From DATFLL01 sp035267785 (GTDB taxonomy: Bacteria > Pseudomonadota > Gammaproteobacteria > DATFLL01): a stretch of DNA of 47,965 bases. Below are positions 5,666 to 15,364 of the stretch, one piece after another. Position numbers and translations under genes: made by a program. Numbering within the stretch: position 1 is the first letter of the stretch; each line of letters begins with the position of its first letter. The stretch lies in contig DATFLL010000127.1 of NCBI GenBank assembly GCA_035267785.1, forward strand, positions 1 through 47,965, given 5' to 3'. The notes beneath the pieces are model-generated. The model ran no database searches. It was not told where the DNA came from and was given only the letters and a program-made list of their open reading frames with translations.

Positions 5666-7912
5666 ATGCCCGCGCCAGACTCCCCGTCCACCAAAACCGA
5701 CAGTATTGTGCAGGTCGCCGTGCCTTCGCCCCTGCGCCGCGTGTTCGATTATCTGCGGGCAACGGCACACACGCCCCAGCCCGGCACCCGCGTCGAGGTC
5801 CCGTTCGGCCGCGGCAAGGCGGTCGGCGTGGTGCTGGGCGTGCAGCAGGCCAGCGACGTGCCGGCCGGGCGGCTCAAGCCCGCCGGACGCCTGCTCGACG
5901 AGACGCCGGTTCTGCCGCCCGATATCGTGGCGCTCGCGCAGTGGGCGAGCGATTACTATCACCATCCCATCGGGGAGGTCTTCAGTCAGGCCCTGCCGGT
6001 GCTGCTGCGAAAGGGCGAGCCGGCCCGCGTGCGGGGACTGCGCCACTGGCGCCTGACCCGGGCCGGCGCCGAGGCGGAGCCGGCGGCGCTCGCCCGCGCT
6101 CCGCGCCAGGCACACCTGCTGGCCCTGCTTCAGGCCCATCCAGAGGGGCTGGGCGCCGAGGCACTGGACGCCGCGGCGCAGAAGTGGCGCCCGGCGGCGG
6201 CACGCCTGGTCGACAAGGGCTGGGTGGCGGTCGAGGAGCGCAGTTGCCTGGCAGCGCCCGCCGCGAATGGCTCACCCAATCCCGAACACGAACGCGTGGC
6301 CCTCAACGCCGACCAGGGCGCCGCGGTCGAGGCACTGGCCGGCTCACTGGATGGCTTCGGGGCGTTTCTCCTCGACGGTGTGACGGGCAGCGGCAAGACC
6401 GAGGTCTACCTCAGCCTGATCGAACGCGTGCTGGCACTGGGACGCCAGGCCCTGGTACTGGCGCCCGAGATCGGGCTCACGCCCCAGCTGCTTGGCCGAT
6501 TTCGCGCCCGCTTCGACGTGCCCATCGCGGTGCTGCACTCGGGGCTCACCGATCAGGAGCGCCTGTGCGCCTGGCTGGCCGCGCGCGACGGCACTGCGCC
6601 TATCGTCATCGGCACGCGCTCGGCGGTGTTCACACCGCTGAGGGCACCGGGGGCATTCATCGTCGACGAGGAGCACGACCTGTCGTTCAAGCAGCAGGAG
6701 GGCTTCCGATACTCGGCGCGCGACGTGGCCGTGGTGCGTGCCCACCGCGCCGGCGTACCGGTGGTGATGGGCTCGGCCACGCCCTCGCTCGAGGCCCTGG
6801 CCAACGTCGCCCAGGGCCGCTACCGCGAGCTGCGCCTGCCCAGCCGGGCGGGCAGCGCTAAGGCGCCGGCCATGCGGGTACTCGACATTCGCCACCAGCC
6901 CATGGTGGACAACCTCTCGGCCCCGCTGCGCCAAGCCATGGCCCGCCATCTGGAGGCCGGGGGCCAGGTCCTGCTGTTTCTCAACCGCCGCGGCTACGCC
7001 CCGACGCTGCTGTGCCACGACTGCGGCTGGGTGGCGAGCTGCCGGCGCTGCGATGCGCACATGACCGTGCACCAGCGCGACAACCGCCTGCGCTGCCATC
7101 ATTGCGGTGCCGAGCGTCCGCTGGAGGAGGCCTGCCCGGACTGCGGCAGCGTCGATCTGCGTGGGCTGGGTTACGGCACCGAGCGCCTGACCCAGGCGGT
7201 GCAGGAGGCCTTTCCCGGGCGGACCGTCCTGCGCATCGATCGGGACAGCACGCGGCGCAAGGGCGCCATGGAGGACCTGCTGGCCGAGGCCACGGCCGGA
7301 CGGGCCTCGATCCTCATCGGCACCCAGATGCTCGCCAAGGGCCATCACTTCCCCAACGTCACGCTGGTCGGCATCCTGGACACCGACCAGGGTCTGTACA
7401 GCGCTGACTTCCGCGGCCCCGAACGTATGGCCCAGCTCATCGTTCAGGTCGCCGGGCGCGCCGGGCGCGCCGAACGCCCGGGCGAGGTCCTGATCCAGAC
7501 GCACCACCCCGACCATCCGCTGCTGGCCACGCTCATCGCCGAGGGCTATCCGGGATTTGCACGGGCCGCGCTGGCCGAGCGCCGCGAGGCGAGGCTGCCG
7601 CCGTTCGGCTACGCCGCCCTCCTGCGCGCCGAGGCCGTCGACGCCGAGGCCCCCCTGGCCTTCTTGGCGGAGGCACGCGAGTTGGCCGCAGCCGAGGAGG
7701 CCGCTTGCGGCGGCGAGGTGGAGCTGCTCGGCCCGGTACCCTCGCCCATGGAGCGCCGGGCCGGGCGCTACCGGGCCCAGCTCCTGCTCCAATCGGGCAG
7801 CCGGTCCACGCTGCACCGCCTGCTCGATACCTGGGCCCCCGCGTTGGAGGGCCTGAAGAGTGGGCGCAGGGTGCGGTGGTCGCTCGACGTCGATCCCCAG
7901 GAGATGTTCTGA
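5666..7912 (+). CDS. priA: Primosomal replication restart helicase PriA
   Basis: 748 residues, normal for PriA, the 3'-5' DNA helicase that recognises stalled forks and reloads the replisome. N-terminal DNA-binding domain (about 15-110, VPSPLRRVFDYLR), Walker A GVTGSGKT (238-245), Walker B DEEH (334-337), and the paired zinc sites C450/C453, C459/C462, C477/C480 and C490/C493 inserted in the helicase core. Helicase motifs V and VI (GTQMLAKGHHFPNVTLVG; QVAGRAGRAERPG) follow. First of a plus-strand group with argS and the SPOR gene, an order also found in Pseudomonas. No strong ribosome site precedes the ATG. The upstream spacer has DnaA boxes. Confidence 0.97.
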   Translation: MPAPDSPSTKTDSIVQVAVPSPLRRVFDYLRATAHTPQPGTRVEVPFGRGKAVGVVLGVQQASDVPAGRLKPAGRLLDETPVLPPDIVALAQWASDYYHHPIGEVFSQALPVLLRKGEPARVRGLRHWRLTRAGAEAEPAALARAPRQAHLLALLQAHPEGLGAEALDAAAQKWRPAAARLVDKGWVAVEERSCLAAPAANGSPNPEHERVALNADQGAAVEALAGSLDGFGAFLLDGVTGSGKTEVYLSLIERVLALGRQALVLAPEIGLTPQLLGRFRARFDVPIAVLHSGLTDQERLCAWLAARDGTAPIVIGTRSAVFTPLRAPGAFIVDEEHDLSFKQQEGFRYSARDVAVVRAHRAGVPVVMGSATPSLEALANVAQGRYRELRLPSRAGSAKAPAMRVLDIRHQPMVDNLSAPLRQAMARHLEAGGQVLLFLNRRGYAPTLLCHDCGWVASCRRCDAHMTVHQRDNRLRCHHCGAERPLEEACPDCGSVDLRGLGYGTERLTQAVQEAFPGRTVLRIDRDSTRRKGAMEDLLAEATAGRASILIGTQMLAKGHHFPNVTLVGILDTDQGLYSADFRGPERMAQLIVQVAGRAGRAERPGEVLIQTHHPDHPLLATLIAEGYPGFARAALAERREARLPPFGYAALLRAEAVDAEAPLAFLAEARELAAAEEAACGGEVELLGPVPSPMERRAGRYRAQLLLQSGSRSTLHRLLDTWAPALEGLKSGRRVRWSLDVDPQEMF

Positions 7913-8356
7913 GAAACTACTGCGGGGCTGGTCGCTCCGGGCGTGCCTCATAGGGCCCTTTCCGGGGTTCACGTAGAACCTCGTCGAGGTTCATTAAGTG
8001 CTTCCGCAACTCGCTCCACTCGTTCCGGGCGCATTATGAGTGACCTGCCTATCTTCGATAGGTCAGGCCATCCTGCCCTCCCGCGACACTCGTACGTCCT
8101 GTACGTCGTCCTGACGTTTTGTCGCTCCTTCGCCTATCCAATCGATATGTCTCAGCCGGCTCGCCGCAAGCGGATGGACCAAAACAGGTCATCCCGTCGT
8201 GTCAGTTAGATGGGAAGGACCGCTCGTGCCGGGCGGCGGGCAATTCGGGCGCGGCAAAAACCCGCTCCGAGCCACGGTTTGCGCCTGCTTCGCTAGTGGG
8301 AAGGGGGCAGGCACGTTAGAATTCCTCCCTTTGCACCACTGACCCGGAACCGCGCG
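7913..8356. other. Intergenic region between priA and argS with small palindromes
   Basis: No supported gene in 444 bp. Hairpins: AACCTCG-T-CGAGGTT near 7978-7992 and CCTATC-TTC-GATAGG near 8051-8065. No clear T-run terminator after priA. An argS promoter must lie here or upstream, but I cannot place it. Confidence 0.5.
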
Positions 8357-10114
8357 TTGAAACAACATATCGTCGATCTGATCCGCCCCGCCCTCGAGCG
8401 TCTCCAACAGGCAGGCACACTGCCGGGCGGGGACCTGCCCGCCGTTCAGGTCGAGCGCACCCGCGACAAGGCACATGGGGATTTCGCCTGCAACATCGCC
8501 ATGCTCCTGGCCAAGCCGGCGCGGCGCAAGCCGCGCGAGCTCGCCGAGCAGCTCCTCGACGCCCTGGCGCCGTCCGATCAGGTCGCCCGCGTGGAGATCG
8601 CCGGACCGGGCTTTATCAACTTCTTTATGACCCCCGCTGCCTTCCAGGCCGTGGTGCCGGCGGTGCTCGAGGCGGGCGAGGCCTACGGGCACAGCACGGT
8701 CGGTGACGGCAAACGGGTACAGGTGGAGTTTGTCTCGGCCAATCCGACCGGCCCCCTGCACGTGGGCCACGGCCGCGGTGCGGCCTACGGCGCGGCCGTG
8801 GCCGACCTGCTGGCCGCCGCCGGCTTTCAGGTCCACCGCGAATACTACGTCAACGACGCCGGGCGTCAGATGGACATCCTGGCCGCCAGCGTATGGCTGC
8901 GCTATCTGGAACTGTGCGGCGAGCCGGTGCCCTTTCCGGCCAACGGCTATCGCGGCCAGTACGTATTCGACATCGCCCAGAACCTGTATACCGAGCAGGG
9001 CGAGGCGCTGCATCACGCGATCGCCAATGTCCTGGAGGATCTGCCGCCCGACGCGCCCGAAGGCGACAAGGAGATTTACATCGATGCGGTCATCGGCCGG
9101 GCCAAAAAGCTGCTCGGCGAGGCGGGCTACCGCGCGGTCTTCGACCTGGGCCTGGACAGCATCCTGTCCGACATCCGACAGGACCTCGAAGAGTTCGGCG
9201 TGGCCTACGAGGAATGGTTCTCCGAGCGTTCGCTGACCGCCAAGCGCAAGGTCGAACGCGCCATCGAGCGCCTCAAGACCTCCAAGCACACCTATGAAAA
9301 GGACGGTGCGCTGTGGTTCCGCTCCTCGGACTACGGCGATGAGAAAGACCGCGTTCTGGTACGCGACAACGGCCAGACGACCTATTTCGCCTCGGACATC
9401 GCCTATCACATGGACAAGCTGGAGCGCGGCTTCGAGCGCGTCATCGACGTCTGGGGCGCCGATCACCACGGCTACGTGCCCCGGGTCAAGGCCGCGCTGC
9501 AGGCACTGGGCGACGATCCGTCCAAGCTCGACGTGCTGCTGGTACAGTTCGCGATCCTCTATCGCGGCGGCGAAAAAGTGCAAATGTCCACGCGCTCGGG
9601 GGAGTTCGTCACCCTGCGCGAGCTGCGCGGCGAGGTGGGCAACGACGCGGCGCGATTTTTCTATGTGATGCGCAAGTGCGAGCAGCACCTGGACTTCGAC
9701 CTGGACCTGGCCAAGTCCGAATCGGCCGACAACCCGGTCTATTACATCCAGTACGCCCACGCCCGCGTGTGCAGCGTGATGCGCCAGCTGGCTGAGAAGA
9801 GCCTGGACTTCGACGAGCAGACCGCGCGGCTGTACCTGGACCGGCTGACCGAGAGCCACGAGCAGGATCTGCTGGTCAGCCTGTCGCGCTACCCGGAAGT
9901 GGTGGAGGCCGCAGCGCTCAACCACGAGCCGCATCAGCTGGCCCACTATCTGCGGGAGCTGGCCAACGACTTTCACACTTATTACAACGCGCACCAGTTT
10001 CTGGTAGAGGCGGATGACTTGCGCTATGCGCGCGTCTACCTCATCCTGGCGGTACGCCAGGTGATCGCCAACGGCCTGGGGTTGTTGGGCGTGTCGGCAC
10101 CGGAGACCATGTAG
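8357..10114 (+). CDS. argS: Arginyl-tRNA synthetase
   Basis: 585 residues, class I aminoacyl-tRNA synthetase that charges tRNA-Arg. The N-terminal tRNA D-loop-binding domain (about 1-110) precedes the HIGH-type motif HVGH in FVSANPTGPLHVGHGRG. The KMSKS-equivalent KVQMSTR occurs in GGEKVQMSTRSGEF, followed by the anticodon-binding helical C-terminus. The start is a TTG (KQHIVDLI follows), which fits the usual ArgS N-terminus; no in-frame ATG would give it. Between priA and the SPOR gene, the latter starting 4 bp after its stop. Confidence 0.96.
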   Translation: MKQHIVDLIRPALERLQQAGTLPGGDLPAVQVERTRDKAHGDFACNIAMLLAKPARRKPRELAEQLLDALAPSDQVARVEIAGPGFINFFMTPAAFQAVVPAVLEAGEAYGHSTVGDGKRVQVEFVSANPTGPLHVGHGRGAAYGAAVADLLAAAGFQVHREYYVNDAGRQMDILAASVWLRYLELCGEPVPFPANGYRGQYVFDIAQNLYTEQGEALHHAIANVLEDLPPDAPEGDKEIYIDAVIGRAKKLLGEAGYRAVFDLGLDSILSDIRQDLEEFGVAYEEWFSERSLTAKRKVERAIERLKTSKHTYEKDGALWFRSSDYGDEKDRVLVRDNGQTTYFASDIAYHMDKLERGFERVIDVWGADHHGYVPRVKAALQALGDDPSKLDVLLVQFAILYRGGEKVQMSTRSGEFVTLRELRGEVGNDAARFFYVMRKCEQHLDFDLDLAKSESADNPVYYIQYAHARVCSVMRQLAEKSLDFDEQTARLYLDRLTESHEQDLLVSLSRYPEVVEAAALNHEPHQLAHYLRELANDFHTYYNAHQFLVEADDLRYARVYLILAVRQVIANGLGLLGVSAPETM

Positions 10115-10118
10115 AGTT

Positions 10119-10727
10119 ATGGCGCGAGACTATGCAGCCAAGGGCCATTCGCGCAAGCGACGCAGCCGCCATTCGCTTCCCGGCTGGGCCTGGCTGGCGG
10201 CCGGGCTGTTCGTGGGACTGTTCGTGGCCTTTTTGGTCTACCTGAGCCACCAGCCGCGCGCCCACATCGCGTTCCAGCCCAAGGAGCTGCTGCCCAAACC
10301 CAAGCCGCTGCACGACACGCGGGACGTACACAAGAACACGACACAGGCGCCGCCCGGCCCCGCGGCGAGCAACGATCACAAACCGCGGTTCGACTTCTAC
10401 ACCATCTTGCCGGACATGGAGGTCGAGGTCCCGGACAAGGATCTGAAGCCCTCGGCCGGCGGCTCGGACAAGTCGGCACCGGATGCCAACGCCACCTATG
10501 TGTTGCAGGTCGGCGCCTTTCGCCACCGGGCCGATGCCGAGAGTCTCAAGGCGAAGCTGGCGTTGAACCAGGGGTTGCAGGCCGAGGTCCAGACGGTGAC
10601 CATCGGGCAGAACACATGGCACCGCGTGCGCCTCGGCCCCTACCATGGCCTGAGCGCGTTGAACCGGGCACGCGATAAGCTGCAGCAGGGTGACGTCCCT
10701 GCCATCGTATTGAAGATCAAGAGTTGA
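10119..10727 (+). CDS. SPOR-domain cell division protein, FtsN-like
   Basis: 202 residues. A short basic cytoplasmic N-terminus is followed by one membrane segment (about 23-45, WAWLAAGLFVGLFVAFLVYL), a proline/lysine-rich periplasmic linker, and a C-terminal SPOR domain beginning at TYVLQVGAFRHRADAESLKAKLAL and ending IVLKIKS. SPOR domains bind denuded glycan at the division septum. FtsN-type proteins activate septal peptidoglycan synthesis, and this position after priA-argS is that of the SPOR gene in Pseudomonas and relatives. Starts 4 bp after argS, so translationally linked. hslVU, often next in this order, is missing here. Confidence 0.88.
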   Translation: MARDYAAKGHSRKRRSRHSLPGWAWLAAGLFVGLFVAFLVYLSHQPRAHIAFQPKELLPKPKPLHDTRDVHKNTTQAPPGPAASNDHKPRFDFYTILPDMEVEVPDKDLKPSAGGSDKSAPDANATYVLQVGAFRHRADAESLKAKLALNQGLQAEVQTVTIGQNTWHRVRLGPYHGLSALNRARDKLQQGDVPAIVLKIKS

Positions 10728-10920
10728 GCGCGCACCGGCTCGGGCCGGGCGCATCGAACGGGCGACCTCGCCGCGGCGGGCGGGGTCGAAACTGCTACCA
10801 TTGGATGAGGAAACCGGCACCCGGTATCGACACGGGCGCCCGCCGCGACTGAAGAACGGTTCCAAGTGACTGACAGCGCCGGCCATGAGGCCGGGCGATA
10901 GGCACCACGGAGAGGGAACG

Positions 10921-12171
10921 GTGACCGGAAAGACGGTAAAGCGCGAAAAGATCAACGTCGGCGACCTGCGCCTGGGTATGTACGTGGCGGAGCTGGATCG
11001 TCCATGGTTGGAGACGCCGTTTCTGTTTCAGGGCTTTCTGATCACCAGCGAGGACGAGCTCACTCAGCTGGGCCAGGTCTGTCGTTTCGTCTATGTCGAT
11101 GCCGAGCGCAGCGAGCCCGGCGTGGTGGACGAGGCCCGCCGGGCCGGCAAGACGACCACATCCGAGCGTGCGGTCGAGTCGCACAACGAGCCGCGGCCAG
11201 TGTACCAGCGCAGCTTCGAGCAGGAGTTCTCTCACGGCAAGGATGTGTTCAGGCGGGCGCGCGATCGCATCAAGCGCGTCTATGAGGCGCTGCGCGGGGG
11301 GCGCAACCTGGACGTCGCCGATGTCGAGGCCACGGTGAACGAGCTCACCGACAGCATCACCCGCAACCCCGACGTGCTGATCCTGCTCAGCAGCCTCAAA
11401 CACACGGACCAGTCCTTGGGCGACCATGCGCTGGCCGTGTGCACCCTGAGCCTCACGCTGGGCTACCACACCCGCCTGACGCGTTCGGCGCTCTACGAGC
11501 TCGGCGTCGGCGCGCTGCTCCACGACATCGGCCAGACACGGATACCCCAGGCGCTGCTGCAAAAACGAGGTCGGCTCAGCGCCGAGGAGCGCGAGCAGCT
11601 CGAGAGTCATCCCGCCATCGGCGCGGAAATCATCAAGAACACCCACGGACTGCCCGACGTCGCAGCGGAGGTCGCCCTGTGCCACCACGAGCGGCTGGAC
11701 GGCTCCGGCTATCCGCGCGGCCTGAAAGGCGAGGCCATACCGCTGTTCGCTCGCATCGTTGGCCTGGCCAATCTCTACGACGACCTGACGGGTGGGCGGC
11801 ACGGTCGGGCGCAGCTGACCTCCACCGAAGCGCTCAAATCACTCTACGACTGGCGCGGGCGTCTGTTCGACGAGACCCTGGTGGCCCAGTTCATCCAATG
11901 TCTGGGCATCTATCCGGTGGGTACTGTGGTGGCGCTGCACTCCGGCGAGGTGGGCGTGGTGATCTCCGTCAGCACCGAAAAGCGCCTGACACCGCGCCTG
12001 CTGCTGCTGCGCGATCAGAACAACCACCCCTACGATCCGCCGCGGGTGATCAACCTCGCCCAATACCATGAAGAAGGTAAGCGCAGCCGTTACGAGATCA
12101 ACCGGGTCCTGGACCCGGCCAGTCTGAACATCGACTTGCGCGCCTTTGTCCTGCGCGAGCTGCAGTTCTAA
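10921..12171 (+). CDS. HD-GYP domain c-di-GMP phosphodiesterase with DUF3391 N-terminus
   Basis: 416 residues from GTG at 10921, which is preceded by GGAGAGG at good spacing. The N-terminal DUF3391-like part (KINVGDLRLGMYVAELDRPWLETPFLFQGF) is followed by an HD-GYP domain: HDIG at 201-204 and HHERLDGSGYP at 255-265, with the full GYP signature needed for c-di-GMP hydrolysis. The later VYDAMT-type motif is replaced by LANLYDDLT. Soluble, with no membrane segment. It meets the adenylate cyclase gene tail to tail with a 7 bp gap and no terminator visible, so read-through antisense between them is possible. Confidence 0.93.
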   Translation: MTGKTVKREKINVGDLRLGMYVAELDRPWLETPFLFQGFLITSEDELTQLGQVCRFVYVDAERSEPGVVDEARRAGKTTTSERAVESHNEPRPVYQRSFEQEFSHGKDVFRRARDRIKRVYEALRGGRNLDVADVEATVNELTDSITRNPDVLILLSSLKHTDQSLGDHALAVCTLSLTLGYHTRLTRSALYELGVGALLHDIGQTRIPQALLQKRGRLSAEEREQLESHPAIGAEIIKNTHGLPDVAAEVALCHHERLDGSGYPRGLKGEAIPLFARIVGLANLYDDLTGGRHGRAQLTSTEALKSLYDWRGRLFDETLVAQFIQCLGIYPVGTVVALHSGEVGVVISVSTEKRLTPRLLLLRDQNNHPYDPPRVINLAQYHEEGKRSRYEINRVLDPASLNIDLRAFVLRELQF

Positions 12172-12178
12172 CAGCCTG

Positions 12179-13690
12179 CTAACCGGCGTCTGCATCCCGG
12201 TCGACCCTCCGGCCGGCCTGCGTCTCGTTCCCTTCATCCTCCGTTGGCGCGTCCTCGACGGGCGCGGCACCGAAGACGTGTACCGAATCGGCCTTGCCGC
12301 GAACGCGCTGCTGACCGAGGTCCGCGAACAGGGCGCGGGTTTCGGTCGGCAGGCGTTCCAGGGCCTCGCTGGAGATGATCACGCGATACTTGAGACGCTT
12401 GGAAAGACCCTCTAACCGGCTGGCGGTGTTCACGGCGTCGCCGATGAACGTGTAATCGTAGCGCTCCTCGGAGCCGATAGTCCCGGCGATGGCCCGTCCT
12501 GCGTGAATACCCACGCCGACGTCGAGCCAGCCGCCCTCGCCCATACGCAGGCTTCGTGCGTGGTCGACGATGGACCACGCCGTGTTCACCGCGTCGCGCA
12601 CGGCGTCCGTGCCGGACTCGACCGGATACACCGCCAGGATGGCGTCGCCCATGAACTTGTTGACCATGCCGTTGTGGCGGCTGACGATCTCCACCATCTT
12701 CGAAAAATACGCGTTGAGCAGGAAGATGACCTCTTCGGGCGGCGTGCTCTCGGCATAGCTGGTAAAGCTGCGCAGGTCGCAGAAGAGGATGGCGACTTCC
12801 TGCTCCTGGCCCAGCATCAGGCGGCGCTGGTCTCCGGCGAGCAGCTTGTCGACGACGTTGGGACTGACGATGCGCTCCAGGGTGCGGCGGATCCGATCCT
12901 TCTCGCGCAGCTCGTCGACCATCCGGTTGGTCGCGCGCGCGATGGTGCCGAACTCATCGGCACTGCAGACCGGGACATATTCGTCGAGCTTACCGGCCTC
13001 GATGCGCCGCAGCACGCGCAGCTGATTCTCGAACAGCTGCTGCAGATTGATCGAGTAGCTGTGGATCAGGCGCAGTGTCAGCACCATGATGAGCCCGAAA
13101 ATCGAAATCGCGTCCACGAGGAACACCTGTGCGACCAACGCCGGGGGCATGGACGGCGTGTCGCGCAGCCGCTCGAGGTGGGTATAGGCCGAGACGCTCA
13201 GCACCAACAGAGCCACCATCACCGTAACGGTCACGAACAGGCTGAAGCGGCGGGTCACGGAGATCGAATCACTGCCCGCGACCTTGCGCTCGGCGATGCG
13301 CCGGAAGGCATAGCGCTCGCGGTTGAGCGCGTTGTCGCTGGCGGCGAAGTAGCCGAGCACCAGCGTGGCGAGCGGGGCACGCAGGGCCGACAGCGCGGGC
13401 TGGTGGTAGTAGAAGACGAGCGCGACAAAAGCCAGCAGGCCCGCGAATATATACAAGGAAAAATCGAAGGCGAACTGACGCGGGGCCTGCGAGGCATAGG
13501 GGGCCGCGTCGACCAGCCGGCGCTCGAGCAGCCATTTGAGCGCAGCGCCGGCGAGAAACGGGTAAGCCAGGGTGAACGCGACGAAGCCCCCGTGCGCGAG
13601 CACGGGGAAGCTGCGCAGCCCATCGATGGTCAGCAAAAAGGCGCTGAGCCCGAGATAGGCGTAACCCAATGGCCTCGAGTAGTTCCCCAT
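12179..13690 (-). CDS. Membrane-anchored class III adenylate cyclase with HAMP domain
   Basis: 503 residues. About five or six membrane segments (within 10-215), a HAMP-like linker (about 202-265) and a cyclase catalytic domain (about 290-475). Metal ligands D305 (FCDLRSFT) and D349 (NKFMGDAI), transition-state N421 and R425 (NTASRLE), and base-selecting K345 and T414 (YTFIGD) indicate ATP rather than GTP as substrate. The periplasmic or membrane part has no recognisable sensor fold. The C-terminal tail is acidic and disordered. Convergent with the HD-GYP gene, so cAMP and c-di-GMP enzymes sit side by side. Confidence 0.92.
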   Translation of the reverse strand: MGNYSRPLGYAYLGLSAFLLTIDGLRSFPVLAHGGFVAFTLAYPFLAGAALKWLLERRLVDAAPYASQAPRQFAFDFSLYIFAGLLAFVALVFYYHQPALSALRAPLATLVLGYFAASDNALNRERYAFRRIAERKVAGSDSISVTRRFSLFVTVTVMVALLVLSVSAYTHLERLRDTPSMPPALVAQVFLVDAISIFGLIMVLTLRLIHSYSINLQQLFENQLRVLRRIEAGKLDEYVPVCSADEFGTIARATNRMVDELREKDRIRRTLERIVSPNVVDKLLAGDQRRLMLGQEQEVAILFCDLRSFTSYAESTPPEEVIFLLNAYFSKMVEIVSRHNGMVNKFMGDAILAVYPVESGTDAVRDAVNTAWSIVDHARSLRMGEGGWLDVGVGIHAGRAIAGTIGSEERYDYTFIGDAVNTASRLEGLSKRLKYRVIISSEALERLPTETRALFADLGQQRVRGKADSVHVFGAAPVEDAPTEDEGNETQAGRRVDRDADAG

Positions 13691-14123
13691 CGTTATATTT
13701 CGTCTTCCCTACTTCCCCCGGGCGTCTGCGGCCCAATAAAGGCTATCGGCACATCGGTGCAGGACCTCAAGCCCTCATGCGGCGCGGGCGTTCCACCGCC
13801 AACCTACCATGCCCGGGGGCCCAGGCACAGCGCAGCATCAGCGAACAGGGGCCCCTGCTCGCTTGGAGCGCATACCGCGATAACAAGCCCGAAGCCGCCC
13901 CCGGGCGGTGAGGACGGAACTCTACGTCGGCTCGCGGCCGCAGACCGCTTGAGCCCCCGGCCGGATCGGAGACGAGGGCGATATGCGCAAAGCGCTGGAT
14001 GGATTTGTCGGCGAGGTGCGTTCAGCGCCGGGATTGGAGTCTCGGGCAAGGTCTTGATAGGGCTTCGGAGGTGCGTTCAATCGGGGCGCAGATGCCACCT
14101 CGCAGCCGCTTCTTAGCTGGCTG
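13691..14123. other. Gene-free stretch between the cyclase and cupin genes
   Basis: 433 bp with no supported gene. It presumably carries the cyclase promoter at its left. A CAGGGGCCCCTG palindrome occurs near 13850, and GAGGTGCGTTCA recurs about 50 bp apart near 14014 and 14070. No function assigned. Confidence 0.45.
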
Positions 14124-14405
14124 CTAGCCGAAACGGTAGTGCTTGCGCACCGGAGAGCGAACCTCCCAGGTGCAGTCCATGCCGGCGGGAAAGGTCACCA
14201 GATCGCCCTGGCCCATGGATACCGGCTCGCCGTCGGCGGGCGTGACCAGGACATCGCCTTCCAGAAAATAGCAGGTCTCCGACTCATCGTAGCGCCAGGG
14301 AAACGTGGAGGCCTCCTTGGTCCAGATCGGCCAGTCGCGAACGCCGAGTCCGCCCAGGCGCTGCTCGTCGGGCTGGTGTTCGATCGCGATGTCGTTCGTG
14401 CTCAT
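14124..14405 (-). CDS. Small cupin-fold protein (DUF861/EutQ-like)
   Basis: 93 residues, a single cupin barrel. Visible are the WPIWTKEASTFPWRYDESETCYFLEGDVLVTP strand pair and the second cupin stretch GQGDLVTFPAGMDCTWEVRSPVRKHY. This matches the short cupin_3 group (related to ureidoglycine aminohydrolase and EutQ). The metal-binding histidines of classic cupins are largely missing, and catalysis is uncertain. Its ATG overlaps the stop of the upstream dehydrogenase by 4 bp (ATGA), showing translational coupling, so the two probably act on the same compound. Confidence 0.82.
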   Translation of the reverse strand: MSTNDIAIEHQPDEQRLGGLGVRDWPIWTKEASTFPWRYDESETCYFLEGDVLVTPADGEPVSMGQGDLVTFPAGMDCTWEVRSPVRKHYRFG

Positions 14406-15298
14406 GATTGCTCCGTGAACAGTTGCTGCTTGATGCGAAACAGGGCCGAGATGTCTTCGTCGCCGCGCCCTTCGTCCATCAGTCGCCGGTAATGTAGCAG
14501 GCTCATCTCGACCAGCGGCAGGCGGGCGCCGCGCTCGGCCGCCATCGCCTGGGCGATCGCCAGGTCCTTGTGGTGCAAGGCAACGCGGAATCCCGGGTCG
14601 AATTTCCCGGCGGTCATGGCCCGTCCGCGGTGGTCGAGCTGCCAGCTGGCCGCCGCGCCGCTGCCGAGGACCTCGATGACTTTGTCCATGGGCAGCTCCA
14701 TCACCTCGGCGAATGCCAGCCCCTCGGCCACCGCCTGATTGATGCCCGCGACCATGACCTGGTTCACCGCCTTGGTGGCCTGGCCGGCCCCTACCGGCCC
14801 CATGTGCACGATACGCGCGGCGATGACCTGCAGGACGGGATAGACCAGTGCCAGGGTCTCTTCGTCACCGCCGACCATGGCCACGAGCTGGGCCTGTTGG
14901 GCACCCTCCACGCCGCCCGAGACCGGCGCATCGAGGAACTCGACTTCCAACTCGGCCAGCCGGGCGCCCACGGCGCGGGCCGTGGCGGCACTCACGGTGG
15001 AGGTGTCGATCACGACGGTGCCCGGGGTCAGCCCCGGCAGCATCGCCTCGACCACCTCGAGGAATGCGGGGTCGCTGGAGACGGAAGTGATGACGACCTC
15101 GCATTCGGCGGCGAGGGCCGCCGGGTCGCTGGCCGCGATCGCCGGATGCGCCCCGTCGACCTCCTCGGCCAAGTCCGTTACCAGCGTCTGGGCCCGTTCG
15201 TCGCGGCGGGCCCAAATCCGGGCCAGATGACCGGCACGCTGCAGATTGCGGGCCATCGCCGAGCCCATCGCACCCAGTCCGATGAGGCCTGTTTTCAT
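14402..15298 (-). CDS. NAD(P)-dependent beta-hydroxyacid dehydrogenase (GarR/MmsB family)
   Basis: 298 residues, normal length. N-terminal Rossmann motif GLGAMGSAMA (7-16), substrate motif DAPVSGG (123-129), and the catalytic lysine K176 with N179 in GAGQATKAVNQVM. The family includes tartronate semialdehyde reductase, 3-hydroxyisobutyrate dehydrogenase and several others; the substrate cannot be told from these motifs. GGAGG precedes the ATG. It follows speA after 66 bp and is coupled to the cupin gene, suggesting a three-gene transcript. Confidence 0.9.
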   Translation of the reverse strand: MKTGLIGLGAMGSAMARNLQRAGHLARIWARRDERAQTLVTDLAEEVDGAHPAIAASDPAALAAECEVVITSVSSDPAFLEVVEAMLPGLTPGTVVIDTSTVSAATARAVGARLAELEVEFLDAPVSGGVEGAQQAQLVAMVGGDEETLALVYPVLQVIAARIVHMGPVGAGQATKAVNQVMVAGINQAVAEGLAFAEVMELPMDKVIEVLGSGAAASWQLDHRGRAMTAGKFDPGFRVALHHKDLAIAQAMAAERGARLPLVEMSLLHYRRLMDEGRGDEDISALFRIKQQLFTEQS

Positions 15299-15364
15299 GG
15301 GGATCCTCCCTGCCTGATGACCGAGATCGCGAACGTCGTTGACAGCCGCGCACGCGGTGCTCGC

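Noticed and set aside
8189..9994. Long minus-strand open frame opposite argS
   Set aside because: It is the antisense shadow of a certain gene; its residues show no domain and reflect GC-rich codon use.
12172..12178. Terminator between the HD-GYP and cyclase genes
   Set aside because: Only 7 bp; no hairpin with a T-run on either strand nearby.
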